The notes below the pieces were generated by a model that was not told the origin of the DNA, made no database searches, and saw nothing but the letters and a program-made list of their open reading frames with translations. The translations under genes were made by a program, and so were the position numbers. DNA of 64,000 nt from Thermoplasmata archaeon (GTDB lineage: Archaea; Thermoplasmatota; Thermoplasmata; Lutacidiplasmatales; UBA184), in NCBI GenBank assembly GCA_022750195.1, contig JAKIWE010000001.1:494672-558671 (forward strand), in the 5' to 3' direction. This document shows positions 1-8,434 of this stretch, piece after piece (within the stretch, counting starts at the first letter, position 1; each line of letters starts with the position of its first letter).

Positions 1-278
1 ACGATCGAGTCATTGGGGGCGGGGGGTGGAGTCGGAGGCGGTTTGCCGTTCGCGAGGCTGGGAGCGGGGGGGAGGCCGAAGACCCCGACCCAGAGCGCTC
101 CCCCCAGAAGGACCGCGAGCGCGGCGCCGAGGACCAAAGGGAGTCGGGATCGCCGGTGTCGCCGAGCGACCCCAGGACCTTCCGACCGGGGACTCTCTCC
201 GGGCGGCCCACCGGAGCCCTGCGGCCGGAGCGGCGGGTCGAGGTCCGCCGAGGCGGCGGCCCGTTTCTCGCTCACCAT
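1..278 (-). CDS. Exported/anchored proline-rich protein, N-terminal part only
   Basis: The reading frame runs from ATG at 278-276 to the left edge with no stop, so only about 92 N-terminal residues are visible. After roughly 45 polar, Gly/Pro-rich residues ending in a basic patch (RRHRRSR) there is one hydrophobic helix of about 20 residues (begins LPLVLGAALAVLL). It is followed by a proline-rich stretch ending at the edge. This is the pattern of a type II membrane-anchored or exported protein with a Pro-rich stalk. A TATA-like element about 27 bases upstream supports this start and a nearly leaderless transcript. The function is unknown because the main domain lies outside the window. Confidence 0.6.
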   Translation of the reverse strand, partial: MVSEKRAAASADLDPPLRPQGSGGPPGESPRSEGPGVARRHRRSRLPLVLGAALAVLLGGALWVGVFGLPPAPSLANGKPPPTPPPAPNDSI

Positions 279-300
279 GGAGCCATGTCGACGACGGAGC

Positions 301-308
301 GATATGGT
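301..308 (-). promoter_or_regulatory. TATA-like element for the left-edge gene
   Basis: On the minus strand CCATATCG is centred about 27 bases before the ATG at 278, the expected archaeal spacing for a leaderless or nearly leaderless mRNA. The rest of the 232-base gap (279-510) shows no further gene. Confidence 0.35.
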
Positions 309-510
309 TGTCGCACCACCTCCGGAGTCGTTCGCGAGGGGCGGGCGAGTTTCGGGGGGACGCCGGGGAGGTTATCGACGCCGAGGACGATCGCGCTATC
401 ACCGAGTCGGGGGCGACGCTCGTTCGCCCCTGGTGAGCGTCGGCTCGGCTCGATGGGGAGGCCAAGCACCGGGAGCCGCGGGCCACTCCCCCATCGTCGA
501 GTGGCCGACG

Positions 511-1251
511 CTAAGGCCAATCCTTGTGGAGGTTCACGTCGAGCAGCAACAATTCGGAGGGTCGCTCCGCCTCGACCGCCACCGCGCCTTCACCTCGGAC
601 CTCTGCTGCGGCGAGGGTCGGAAGGCGTTGCTCTCCCACCGTCACCGGGCCGCCGTTCAGGAGGTAGCAGTACAGACCCCGACCCGCCTCGACGGGATGC
701 TCGACGGTCGCCCCCGCCTCGAGGTAGCTCGCGAACACGGCTCCGTCCGCGCGGAGCGGGAGCGCGCCGGAGTGGTGCGGCGACGCGAGCGGCAACCACC
801 GGTTCGTCCTCTCCCCGCGGGCGACCTCTCGCTGCTCGACGGACGGTGCGAGGTCCCGCTGCTCGGGGATGAACCAGATCTGGACGAAACGCAACGGGAT
901 GTCCGGGCGCGGATTGATCTCCGCGTGAAACATCCCACTACCGACTGTCGTGTGCTGAACACCGCCCTGGTGAAGCACGCCGCCCTTCCCTCGTTCGTCT
1001 TCGTGGCGGAACTCCCCCTCGGCCACGTAGGTGACGACCTCGTTCTGGCGGTGGGGGTGAAGCGGCCAGGTGGCTCCGGGGCTGAACGTATCGTCGTTGA
1101 GGACCCGGAGGTTACCGAACTGCACGTGCGCGGGGTCGCGGTACCGGTCGAACGAGAAATGCCACCGACCGTCGAAAGTCCCGTCCTGGATCGGACCGGA
1201 AGCGTGGTAGATGCTCTCCGGGGGTCGAACGACGACGGCGAGATCCCTCAT
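511..1251 (-). CDS. Pirin-family bicupin protein
   Basis: A 246-residue bicupin of the pirin/YhhW family. Around residues 60-110 it carries the family metal-site pattern: HPHRQNEVVTYV, then the acidic-rich turn HEDERGKGG, then a histidine and FHAEIN. The N-terminal cupin therefore keeps the usual three His and one Glu ligands. Family members act as redox-sensing regulators or quercetin 2,3-dioxygenases; the sequence does not tell which. The ATG at 1251 overlaps the stop of the preceding receiver gene (ATGA), so it is translationally coupled as the last gene of the kinase operon. The frame stays open far upstream of this ATG, but that extension is the out-of-frame shadow of the receiver gene. 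Being linked to a sensory kinase is unusual for a pirin. Confidence 0.9.
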   Translation of the reverse strand: MRDLAVVVRPPESIYHASGPIQDGTFDGRWHFSFDRYRDPAHVQFGNLRVLNDDTFSPGATWPLHPHRQNEVVTYVAEGEFRHEDERGKGGVLHQGGVQHTTVGSGMFHAEINPRPDIPLRFVQIWFIPEQRDLAPSVEQREVARGERTNRWLPLASPHHSGALPLRADGAVFASYLEAGATVEHPVEAGRGLYCYLLNGGPVTVGEQRLPTLAAAEVRGEGAVAVEAERPSELLLLDVNLHKDWP

Positions 1252-1829
1252 CGTTTGGCGGCGGTCCGGGGGGCGGGGGCGCCCATCCCCGGTGGGGCCC
1301 CGGGGCGCCCGGCACCAGCGGCGGGGGGCACGCGCGGGGTCGCGCACAGGGCGAGCGCCTCCTGGACCCGTTGGGCGCGCAGGGGCTTCATGATCACGTC
1401 CCTCGCCCCCTCGGCGAGGATCGTCTTGACGCGCGGATGGTCCCGGTCGTAGGCGGTCACGACGACGACGTTGAGGCGGGGGTTCCGGCTCAACAGCTGT
1501 CGGGCGAGCTCGTCCCCGTCGACGTCCTTGCCGTTCGCGCCGGGCTCGGTCGTCCGTGGGTAGGCGCTCCCGAGGTCCAGGTCGACGAAGACGACGTCCG
1601 GTCGCCAGCTCGTGAACAGCTGCATCGCCTCCGAGGAGCTGGTCGCGAGCCGGAGGTCGGGGAGCGCAACGCCGAGCTTCAGCAGGACCGCCTGCATGAG
1701 CCGCTGGGCGGAGGAGGAGTTCTCGACGGCGAGGATCTTGAGCGACGGCGCGTCCCGTTTCGACCGGGGCGGAGCCGGGAAGTCGTCGATGTCGAACTCC
1801 CGGTCCGCCGGGGGCCCCCGCTCGGTCAC
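1248..1829 (-). CDS. Response regulator receiver protein with N- and C-terminal extensions
   Basis: A 193-residue protein with one CheY-like receiver domain at about residues 28-155. The phosphoacceptor aspartate is in VVFVDLDLGS, the Thr/Ser position in VVVTAYD, and the conserved Lys in VIMKPL. The loop after the acceptor Asp is longer than usual and acidic. The roughly 30-residue C-terminal tail is rich in Pro, Ala and Gly and forms no recognisable DNA-binding output. It overlaps the upstream receiver gene by 4 bases (ATGA) and the downstream pirin by 4 bases. It is probably a phospho-relay partner of the kinase encoded upstream. Output by protein-protein interaction is an inference. Confidence 0.85.
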   Translation of the reverse strand: MTERGPPADREFDIDDFPAPPRSKRDAPSLKILAVENSSSAQRLMQAVLLKLGVALPDLRLATSSSEAMQLFTSWRPDVVFVDLDLGSAYPRTTEPGANGKDVDGDELARQLLSRNPRLNVVVVTAYDRDHPRVKTILAEGARDVIMKPLRAQRVQEALALCATPRVPPAAGAGRPGAPPGMGAPAPRTAAKR

Positions 1830-2212
1830 GGACCGCCTCCGTCCCCGTCCGTCTCGACGAGCGAGCGGACGGTCCTGAGGAGCTCAAGACGGTCGATCGG
1901 CTTCGCTAGATAGCCGCTGCAGCCCGCGTCCCGGGCTTTCGCTTCATCGCCTTTCATCGCGTAAGAGGTGACGGCGAGGATCGGCACGCTCGCGGTCCGC
2001 GGCCGGCGCTTGAGCTCGCGGGTGAGCGTGTAGCCGTCCTTGCCGGGAAGGCCGAGGTCCATCAGGATGAGGTCCGGCACCTGCGCCTCGATCGAGCTCT
2101 CGGCCTCGTCCGAGTCGGCCGCCGCGATGACCTCATACCCCGCCTTCCGGAGGATGACCGACGCGAGCTTCATGTTCTGCGGATTATCCTCGACCAATAG
2201 GATGCGCGTCAC
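1826..2212 (-). CDS. Single-domain CheY/DivK-like response regulator
   Basis: A 128-residue stand-alone receiver domain: acidic pocket in ILLVEDNPQN, phosphoacceptor Asp in LILMDLGLPGKDGY, Thr/Ser switch in ILAVTSYAMKGD, conserved Lys in GYLAKPID. The pattern resembles the DivK/CheY group of single-domain regulators that relay phosphate or bind partners rather than DNA. It begins 20 bases after the stop of the multi-PAS kinase and overlaps the next receiver gene by 4 bases. It is the most likely direct phosphate acceptor of that kinase. Confidence 0.9.
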   Translation of the reverse strand: MTRILLVEDNPQNMKLASVILRKAGYEVIAAADSDEAESSIEAQVPDLILMDLGLPGKDGYTLTRELKRRPRTASVPILAVTSYAMKGDEAKARDAGCSGYLAKPIDRLELLRTVRSLVETDGDGGGP

Positions 2213-2232
2213 GATGCGCCACTCCCCTCCGG

Positions 2233-5200
2233 TTAGGCCGTCGCCCCGTTCGCGACCCCCCCGTTCTCTGAGGCGCCGTTGAAGTGGGTGGGCAGCATCA
2301 CGGTGAAGGTCGTCCCCTTGCCGACCTCGCTGGAGACCTCGATGGTCCCGCCGTGGAGTTCGACGAGCTTCTTCGTCAACGAGAGCCCGAGCCCGGAGCC
2401 CTCAAAGCGGCGGCCGGGACCCGCGTCGAGCTGCTCGAACTCACGGAACAGCCTCGGAAGGTCGGCCGGGGAGATCCCGATGCCGGTGTCCGTGACGCGG
2501 GTGACGAAGAACTGGTCGTTGTACGGGGCGAGGGTGATCGAGACCCGGCCCTCCGCGTCGGTGAACTTGACCGCGTTCGAGACGAGGTTGTAGAGGATCT
2601 GCTTGAACCTAAGCGGGTCGAGGTAGACGGTCGAGAGGCCGGGCGCGACCTCGGTGGTGACCTTGAGCCGCTTCTGCTCGACCAGAGGCTTGGTCACCGA
2701 GCAGACCTCGGCGACCGCCCGCTCGGGCGAGAGCTCCTCGGCCGTGAGCTCCATCTTGCCGGCCTCGACCTTGGCGAGGTCGAGGACGTCGTTGATCAGC
2801 TGGAGGAGGTGGTGGCCGCTGTTGTAGATGTCGCCGAGGTACTCGCGCTGGTCGGGGGAGAGCCCCTCCGCGCCGTCGGCGAGGAGGAAGTCGGAGAACC
2901 CGATGATGCTGTTGAGCGGCGTGCGCAGCTCGTGGGACATGTTGGCTAGGAACTCGCTCTTGAGCCGGTTCGCCTCCTGGACGCGCTGGTTCTGGATCTC
3001 GAGCTCCCGGTTGCGCTGCTCGATCTGCTCGCGCAGACGCTTCTGTTCCGTGACGTCGCGCGCCGCGGCGAAGACGCCTCGAAGCCGGCCCTCGGTGTCG
3101 CGGAAGGTGGCGGCGTTGTACGAGACGTCGACCGTCTGGTCGCTCGGCGTGCGCATGGTGAGCTCGAAGTCCGTGACCCGGTCCTCGCTGAGCACGCGTC
3201 GGATCCCCTCCTCGGCCTTCGCCGGGTCGGTGAAGTACTTCTTGAACGGCGTGCCGATCAGTTGGTCGCGGGTCAGTCCGGTCAGCACCTCCATCTGCCG
3301 GTTGACGTCCGTGATGCTCCCGAGGACGTCCGTCGTCATCAGCGCGTCGATGTTCGACTCGACGAGACGCCGGTTGTAGTTCTGCGACTCGCGGAGCTGG
3401 GACTCCAGCCGCTTCTGCTCGGTGATGTCGCGCGCGGCCGCCAGGACGCCGCGGACGTTGCCCGCGCTGTCGTACGCCGTCCCCGCGTTGAAGGAGACGG
3501 GGATCTTCTGCCCGTTCCGCTTGCGCAGCACGAGCTCGTAGTTCGTGACCGTCCCGTCGGCGAGCGCGCTGCGGACTCCGTGCTCGGCCCGGTGCGGGTC
3601 GGTGAACAGCTCCGGGAACCGGCTCCCCAGCAGTCGCTTGCGCGTCGAGCCGGTCAGGCGTGCCATCTGTTCGTTGATGTCGGTAATGATCAGGTCGGGG
3701 TCGACGGTGACCAGCGCATCCGGCGACGCCTCGATCAGGCCCCGGTTGTAGTTCTGCGCCTCCCGGAGCTTCTCCTCCGTCTTCTTCTGCTCGGTGATGT
3801 CCCGCGCGGCAGCGAAGATCCCCGCGACGCGCCCCTCGACGTCCTTGAAGACGGCGGCGTTGAACGACACGAGGGTCCGCTTGCCGTGCGCGGAGGTGAG
3901 CACGAGCTCGTAGTTCGTGACCAGCCCTTCGCGCAGCGTGCGTCGGACCCCGGAGGCGGCCCGCTCGGCGTCGGTGAAGTAGCTCGGGAACGGGGTGCCC
4001 ACCAGCTCGTCGCGCTTGACCCCCGTCAATTTGACCATCTGCTCGTTGACGTCGGTGATCACCAGGTCCGGGTCGACGGTGACGAGCGCGTCCGGCGACG
4101 CCTCGATCAGGCTGCGGTTGTACAGCTGCGACTCGCGCAGCTGCTCCTGGAGGCGCTTCTGCTCGGTGATGTCGCGCGCGGACGCGAAGATCCCCTTGAC
4201 GTGCCCTTCGAGGTCGCGGAACACCGAGGCGTTCATCGACACCTGGGCGAGCCGGCCGTGGTGGCTCCGCAGGGTGAGCTCGTAGTTCGTGACCATCCCC
4301 TGCTCGAAGGTCTGCCGGACCGCGCCGCTGGCGCGCGCGGGGTCGGTGAAGTAGTCGGGGAACAGCGAGCCGACCAGCTCCTGCCGGGCGTAGCCGGTGA
4401 CCTTCACCATCTGCTCGTTGACGTCGGTGATCGTCAGGTTCGGGCCGACGGTGACGAGCGCGTCGATGGAGGCCTCGATCAGGCTCCGGTTGTAGTTCTG
4501 CGACTCCGTGAGATCGGTCTCGAGCTTCTTCTGCTCGGTGACATCGCGCGAGGAGGCGAAGATCCCCTTGAGCTGCCCGTCCGGTCCGCGGAAGGTGGTC
4601 GCGTTGAACGAGACCGGGGTCTCGACCCCGTTGAGGGACTTCAACACCAGCTCGTAGTTCGTGAGCCGGTTCTGCTCGAGCACGCGGCGAACCCCCTCTT
4701 CGGCCGTCTCGGGATGGGTGAAGTAGTTCTTCAGCGGGGTGCCGATGAGCTGGTCCCGGGGCAGACCCGTGACGATCTCCATTTGCCGGTTGACGTCCGT
4801 GACGATGCCGACGGCGTCGGTCGTGAACAGCCCGTCGACGCTCGACTCGATCAGGCCCCGGTTGTAGTTCTCCGACTCCCGCAGCTTCGCTTCGAGCTTC
4901 TTCTGCTCGGTGATGTCCCGCGCGCTCGCGAAGACGCCCTTGACGCTCCCCTCGATGTCGCGGAACACCGAGGCGCTGAGCGACACCGGGGTGACCACCC
5001 CGTGCTTGGAACGGAGCACGACCTCGTAGTTGGTCACCGAGCCTTTCTCGAGGGTCTGGCGGACGCCGGCGGCGGCGCGGTCCGGCTCGGTGAAATACGC
5101 CGTGAACGTCGAACCGGTCAGCTGCTTGCGGGTGTGCCCGGTGAGCTTGACCATCTGCTCGTTGACGTCGGTGATCACCAGGTTCGTGTCGACGATGACC

Positions 5201-6819
5201 ATTGCGTCCGCGGCCGCCTCGATGAGCCCCCGGTTGTAGTTCTGCGACTCTCGGATCCGCTCCTCGAGCGCCCGCTGGTCGGTGACGTCGCGCGCCGAAG
5301 CGAAGATACCCTTGACCTCCCCCTCGGGGTCGCGGAAGACGGAGGCGTTCAGCGAGACGACCACGGGCTTGCGGTCCTTGGGCTTCAGGATCAGCTCGTA
5401 GTTCGTGACGTACCCCTTTTCGAAGGTGTGACGGACCCCGGCGACGACCCGCCGTGGGTCCTCGAAGTAGTTCTTGAACGGGCTGCCGATCAGCTCCTCC
5501 CGGGAGTAGCCGGTGACCTTGACCATCTGTTCGTTGACGTCCGTGATCATCAGGTCCCGGTCGACGGCGACGAGCGCGTCCACCGCCCCCTCGATCAGGC
5601 TGCGGTTGTAGAGCTGGGACTCCCGCAGCTGCTGCTGCAGCCGCTCCTGTTCCGTGATATCCCGCGCCGAGGCGAAGATCCCTTTGATCCCCCCGGCAAC
5701 GTCCTTGAAGACGGAGGCGTTGAACGAGACGATCTTCTGCGGGCCGCTCCGCGGCTTGAGGACGAGCTCGTAATTGGTGACGAACCCCTCCTCGAGGGTC
5801 TTGCGGATCCCTTCGAGGGCGCGGGCGGTATCGGTGAAGTACTCGGAGAACCGGCTGCCGAGAAGCTCCTCCCGGGAGTACCCCGTCACCGTCTCCGTCT
5901 GACGGTTCAGGTCGGTGATGAGACCGTCGCGGTCGACCGTGACGAGCGCATCGAGCGACGCCTCGATCAGGCCCCGCGTGTAGTTCTGCGCCTCGCGGAG
6001 CTCGGACTCGAGCGTCTTCTGCTCGGTAACATCGCGCGCGGCGGCAAAGACGCCGCGGAGCCGGCCGTCGCGGCCCCGGAGGGTCGTCGCATTGTACGAG
6101 ACGACGACGGACCCGCCTTGGCGATGCTTGAGCACGAGGTCGAAGTTCGTCACCCGGTTCTCGGCGAGGACACGACGGATCGCCTCCTCCGCCCGGTCGG
6201 GCTCGGTGAAGTAGTTCTTGAACGGCGTCCCGATCAGCTGCTCCCGCGGGTAGCCGGTCACCTCCTCCATCTGGCGGTTGACGTCGCGGATGACGCCGAG
6301 CGTGTCCGTCGCCATCATCGCGTCGATGTTCGACTCGATCAGGCTGCGGTTGTACTCCTCGGAGTCGACCAGCTGCTTACGGAGCCGCTCGTCGTCGGTG
6401 ATGTCCTTCGAGACGATCAGGAACCCCGAGGGTTGCCCGGACGGCTCCTTGACGACCGTCATGACGAGCCGAGCGGGGAACTGCTCGCCGGACTTCCGTT
6501 GGCGCCGCACTACGCCTTCGAACTTGCCTCGTTCGAGGGCGGTCGCGAAGATCTTCTCGACGACGCCGTCCTCGACGTCCTTCTCCGGGTGGAGGATCGC
6601 CGGGTCCCGACCTAGGATCTCCTCGTCGGAGTAGCCGTAGATCCGGCGGGCCCCCTCGTTCCAGAGGAGGATGCGGCGGTGGAGGTCGGTCGCGATGATC
6701 GAGTACTCGGTCGAGGACTCCAGAACGTTCTGGAGGAACCCTCGGTAGTCGCCGACGGACTCAAGGAGCGTCGCCGTCGAGGCGATCCCCACAACCGCCT
6801 CGGTGGTCTTCCCCACCAT
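2233..6819 (-). CDS. Multi-PAS hybrid-like sensor histidine kinase (ten PAS domains)
   Basis: A very large (about 1528 residues) apparently cytoplasmic sensor kinase. A divergent PAS domain (about residues 25-150) is followed by nine near-identical PAS/PAC units of about 124 residues beginning near 152, 276, 400, 524, 648, 772, 896, 1020 and 1144. Each unit has an N-terminal YNRSLIE-type helix, a VTNYELVL-type strand and the PAC ending RDITEQK. A short coiled coil leads to HisKA (H box MSHELRTPLNS, phosphoacceptor His near 1296) and HATPase_c (N box near 1407, DTGIGIS near 1445, GSGLGLSL near 1474). No membrane helix or receiver domain is seen. I chose ATG 6819 over an in-frame GTG at 6843 because the TATA element at 6846-6853 would place the transcript start near 6822, excluding the GTG. 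It is the first gene of the signalling operon. Confidence 0.95.
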   Translation of the reverse strand: MVGKTTEAVVGIASTATLLESVGDYRGFLQNVLESSTEYSIIATDLHRRILLWNEGARRIYGYSDEEILGRDPAILHPEKDVEDGVVEKIFATALERGKFEGVVRRQRKSGEQFPARLVMTVVKEPSGQPSGFLIVSKDITDDERLRKQLVDSEEYNRSLIESNIDAMMATDTLGVIRDVNRQMEEVTGYPREQLIGTPFKNYFTEPDRAEEAIRRVLAENRVTNFDLVLKHRQGGSVVVSYNATTLRGRDGRLRGVFAAARDVTEQKTLESELREAQNYTRGLIEASLDALVTVDRDGLITDLNRQTETVTGYSREELLGSRFSEYFTDTARALEGIRKTLEEGFVTNYELVLKPRSGPQKIVSFNASVFKDVAGGIKGIFASARDITEQERLQQQLRESQLYNRSLIEGAVDALVAVDRDLMITDVNEQMVKVTGYSREELIGSPFKNYFEDPRRVVAGVRHTFEKGYVTNYELILKPKDRKPVVVSLNASVFRDPEGEVKGIFASARDVTDQRALEERIRESQNYNRGLIEAAADAMVIVDTNLVITDVNEQMVKLTGHTRKQLTGSTFTAYFTEPDRAAAGVRQTLEKGSVTNYEVVLRSKHGVVTPVSLSASVFRDIEGSVKGVFASARDITEQKKLEAKLRESENYNRGLIESSVDGLFTTDAVGIVTDVNRQMEIVTGLPRDQLIGTPLKNYFTHPETAEEGVRRVLEQNRLTNYELVLKSLNGVETPVSFNATTFRGPDGQLKGIFASSRDVTEQKKLETDLTESQNYNRSLIEASIDALVTVGPNLTITDVNEQMVKVTGYARQELVGSLFPDYFTDPARASGAVRQTFEQGMVTNYELTLRSHHGRLAQVSMNASVFRDLEGHVKGIFASARDITEQKRLQEQLRESQLYNRSLIEASPDALVTVDPDLVITDVNEQMVKLTGVKRDELVGTPFPSYFTDAERAASGVRRTLREGLVTNYELVLTSAHGKRTLVSFNAAVFKDVEGRVAGIFAAARDITEQKKTEEKLREAQNYNRGLIEASPDALVTVDPDLIITDINEQMARLTGSTRKRLLGSRFPELFTDPHRAEHGVRSALADGTVTNYELVLRKRNGQKIPVSFNAGTAYDSAGNVRGVLAAARDITEQKRLESQLRESQNYNRRLVESNIDALMTTDVLGSITDVNRQMEVLTGLTRDQLIGTPFKKYFTDPAKAEEGIRRVLSEDRVTDFELTMRTPSDQTVDVSYNAATFRDTEGRLRGVFAAARDVTEQKRLREQIEQRNRELEIQNQRVQEANRLKSEFLANMSHELRTPLNSIIGFSDFLLADGAEGLSPDQREYLGDIYNSGHHLLQLINDVLDLAKVEAGKMELTAEELSPERAVAEVCSVTKPLVEQKRLKVTTEVAPGLSTVYLDPLRFKQILYNLVSNAVKFTDAEGRVSITLAPYNDQFFVTRVTDTGIGISPADLPRLFREFEQLDAGPGRRFEGSGLGLSLTKKLVELHGGTIEVSSEVGKGTTFTVMLPTHFNGASENGGVANGATA
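3030..6366 (-). repeat. Nine tandem ~372-bp in-gene repeats encoding PAS units
   Basis: Within the kinase gene the segment cggttgtagttctgcgactc or a close variant recurs about every 372 bases (for example at 3371, 3743, 4114, then near 4487, 4860, 5231, 5604 and 6349). The tandem duplications are long and similar enough to invite unequal recombination and assembly collapse. Units alternate between two subtypes, one with DVNEQMVK and one with DVNRQME cores. Confidence 0.85.
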
Positions 6820-6845
6820 GCAGACAGGCTGCAAGTCGGTCACGA

Positions 6846-6853
6846 CATATAAA
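6846..6853 (-). promoter_or_regulatory. TATA box of the multi-PAS kinase operon
   Basis: Minus strand TTTATATG, centred about 31 bases upstream of ATG 6819, predicts a transcript start near 6822 and an almost leaderless mRNA. It decides the start codon because the in-frame GTG at 6843 would fall before the transcript start. Confidence 0.55.
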
Positions 6854-6955
6854 GTTCAATGGTACCGCGTTCGATAGAGGGTAACCAACGGGTAACGACC
6901 GCACGGCCTCCTGCCTTCCGGTGCGACGCATCCGAGCCGGGGGTCGACCGGAGCT

Positions 6956-8236
6956 TTACCGAGCCGGGGTCGCGGTCGCCGGGAACGGCACGGCGGCGGT
7001 GCGGCGCGCTTCGCGGCTCTCCTCCACTTGCGTGGAAGGGCGGCCTCGCAGGTGGTTCGGGTCGTCCTCGAGCACGACGTTCCCTTCGGCGAGGATGGCG
7101 CGAACTTCGGGACGGACCAGCTCCGGAGGGATCGGTTGCCCACTCCGGATCGCTCCGCGGATGAGCGTCTGGCTGGTCAGGAGTCGTCGGCCTTCCGGGT
7201 GCGGGCAGGTCTTGAACGACTCGACGCCTCCGCACGCGCGGCAGTAGAACGCTTCCCGGTACCGGATCGGCGTGATCCCGACCGGGAGCTCGTCGAAGAT
7301 CCGGTGGCTCTCGTACGGGTCGTAGAACTGACCTACCCCGGCCTGGTCCCTCCCGACGATATAATGGCTGCAGCCAAAGTTCTTGCGAACGATCGCGAGG
7401 AACAGCGCGGCCTTCGGGCCCGCGTACCGCATCGCGATCGAGAGGGTCGCGAGCAGGATGCGGTCGGCCGGGAAGTAGTGACCGATCAGCGCCTCGTAGC
7501 ACCGCAGGACGACGTCGGGCCGGTAGTCCCCCAGCTTGAGCCGTCCGACGACGGGGTGGATCAACAACCCGTCGATGTCCTCGCGCTCGAGGGTCAGCTT
7601 TTGAATGTGCTCGTGCGCCCGGTGCGGCACGTTCCTCGTCTGGTAGGCCGCGACGCTGGTCCAGTGCCGTCGCGCGAAGGCGGCGCGCATCTCGGCCGGG
7701 GTGAGCTCGTACGCCCCGTACGGCGACGGCCGACGAGCGAGCAGCTCGATCGCGCCGGCGAGCGCGGTCTCGCCGGTCCTCTGCAGGTCCGCGACGTTCG
7801 GATGCGCCGGGTCGCGCGTACCGTAGGTGTTCCGGGCGACCTTCCCCCGGTCGAACGCGTACTTCTCGCGAAGTCGGAGGAGCGCGACCGGCTGCTCCCG
7901 TTCGTCGAGGAGGGCGACCTCGTCCCCGACCCCGAGCCCGTCGATCACCCGTCGGTTCGCCGGCCCCGGAGGGGTGAGCACGATGGGGATGGTCCAGGCG
8001 ACCGAGTTCGGCAGCCGAGAGCTCTCGAGGACGCCGTCCAGGGTGCGACGGTCCATGAACCCCTCGAGCGGCGAGTAGGCCCCTACCGCGATCTTCTCCA
8101 CGTCCAAGAGTTGGTCGACCTCGGGGCGGAGCCGGGGGAGCTTGGCCAGCTCGCCCTCCCGCCGCGCGAGCTCCGACCGCGACAGCTCGCGGTTCACCAA
8201 GCGCCCCCCGTGGGGCGGAGGCATCACGTGGGACAT
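6956..8236 (-). CDS. sat: Sulfate adenylyltransferase (ATP sulfurylase)
   Basis: A 426-residue protein that converts ATP and sulfate to adenosine 5'-phosphosulfate and pyrophosphate, the entry step of sulfate activation. The N-terminal PUA-like part carries PPHGGRLVNRE. The catalytic domain has QTRNVPHRAHEHIQK (QxRN and HxxH-type nucleotide-binding motifs), GRDQAGVG and, near the C terminus, the cysteine cluster CRACGG followed by CPHP, a probable zinc site seen in archaeal and bacterial dissimilatory-type Sat. No APS kinase, APS reductase or PAPS reductase gene is adjacent. The start at 8236 keeps the usual N-terminal MPPPHGG region; an in-frame ATG at 8224 is also possible. It has its own leader of about 100 bases. 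Confidence 0.95.
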   Translation of the reverse strand: MSHVMPPPHGGRLVNRELSRSELARREGELAKLPRLRPEVDQLLDVEKIAVGAYSPLEGFMDRRTLDGVLESSRLPNSVAWTIPIVLTPPGPANRRVIDGLGVGDEVALLDEREQPVALLRLREKYAFDRGKVARNTYGTRDPAHPNVADLQRTGETALAGAIELLARRPSPYGAYELTPAEMRAAFARRHWTSVAAYQTRNVPHRAHEHIQKLTLEREDIDGLLIHPVVGRLKLGDYRPDVVLRCYEALIGHYFPADRILLATLSIAMRYAGPKAALFLAIVRKNFGCSHYIVGRDQAGVGQFYDPYESHRIFDELPVGITPIRYREAFYCRACGGVESFKTCPHPEGRRLLTSQTLIRGAIRSGQPIPPELVRPEVRAILAEGNVVLEDDPNHLRGRPSTQVEESREARRTAAVPFPATATPAR

Positions 8237-8360
8237 CCCCTGACCCGAGTGCGCGAAGCCGGACCAGCCGCTATCCCGAGGTCACGCCGGCAGTTGCGGG
8301 CACTTCGAGACCGAGCGGCAGGCACTGGGCGAGGGTACACGGGCCAACCGACGGGACCAT

Positions 8361-8370
8361 GGGATATACC
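8361..8370 (-). promoter_or_regulatory. Candidate TATA element upstream of sat, implying a ~100-base leader
   Basis: Minus strand GGTATATCCC lies about 130 bases before the sat start, which would give a leader of roughly 100 bases, unlike the leaderless pattern elsewhere in the window. The 29-codon frame inside this leader (ATG at about 8359 to the stop near 8271) may be chance. Confidence 0.3.
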
Positions 8371-8434
8371 CCGACCGTTCCCAACCGGGAATTACGTTCG
8401 GCCGCCGCCCGGCCGCTCAGGGTCCCCCTCGAGC

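Noticed and set aside
1-510. Plus-strand and alternative minus-strand frames across the left end.
   Set aside because: Only the minus frame starting at 278 shows a membrane helix and Pro-rich stalk with a TATA box. The others give Arg-rich shadow translations.
1252-1887. Extending the pirin by 212 codons upstream, where the frame is open.
   Set aside because: The pirin family starts at MRDLAVVV. The upstream part overlaps both receiver genes completely in another frame and has no homology.
3262-6615. A 1117-codon open frame on the plus strand opposite the kinase gene.
   Set aside because: It is the antisense of the repeated PAS units: high GC3 on the minus strand removes stop codons. Its translation is low-complexity and repeats with the same 124-codon period as the real gene.
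8271-8359. A 29-codon minus-strand frame in the sat leader.
   Set aside because: No ribosome-binding site, start only a few bases after the TATA-like element, and no sign of selection visible from one sequence.
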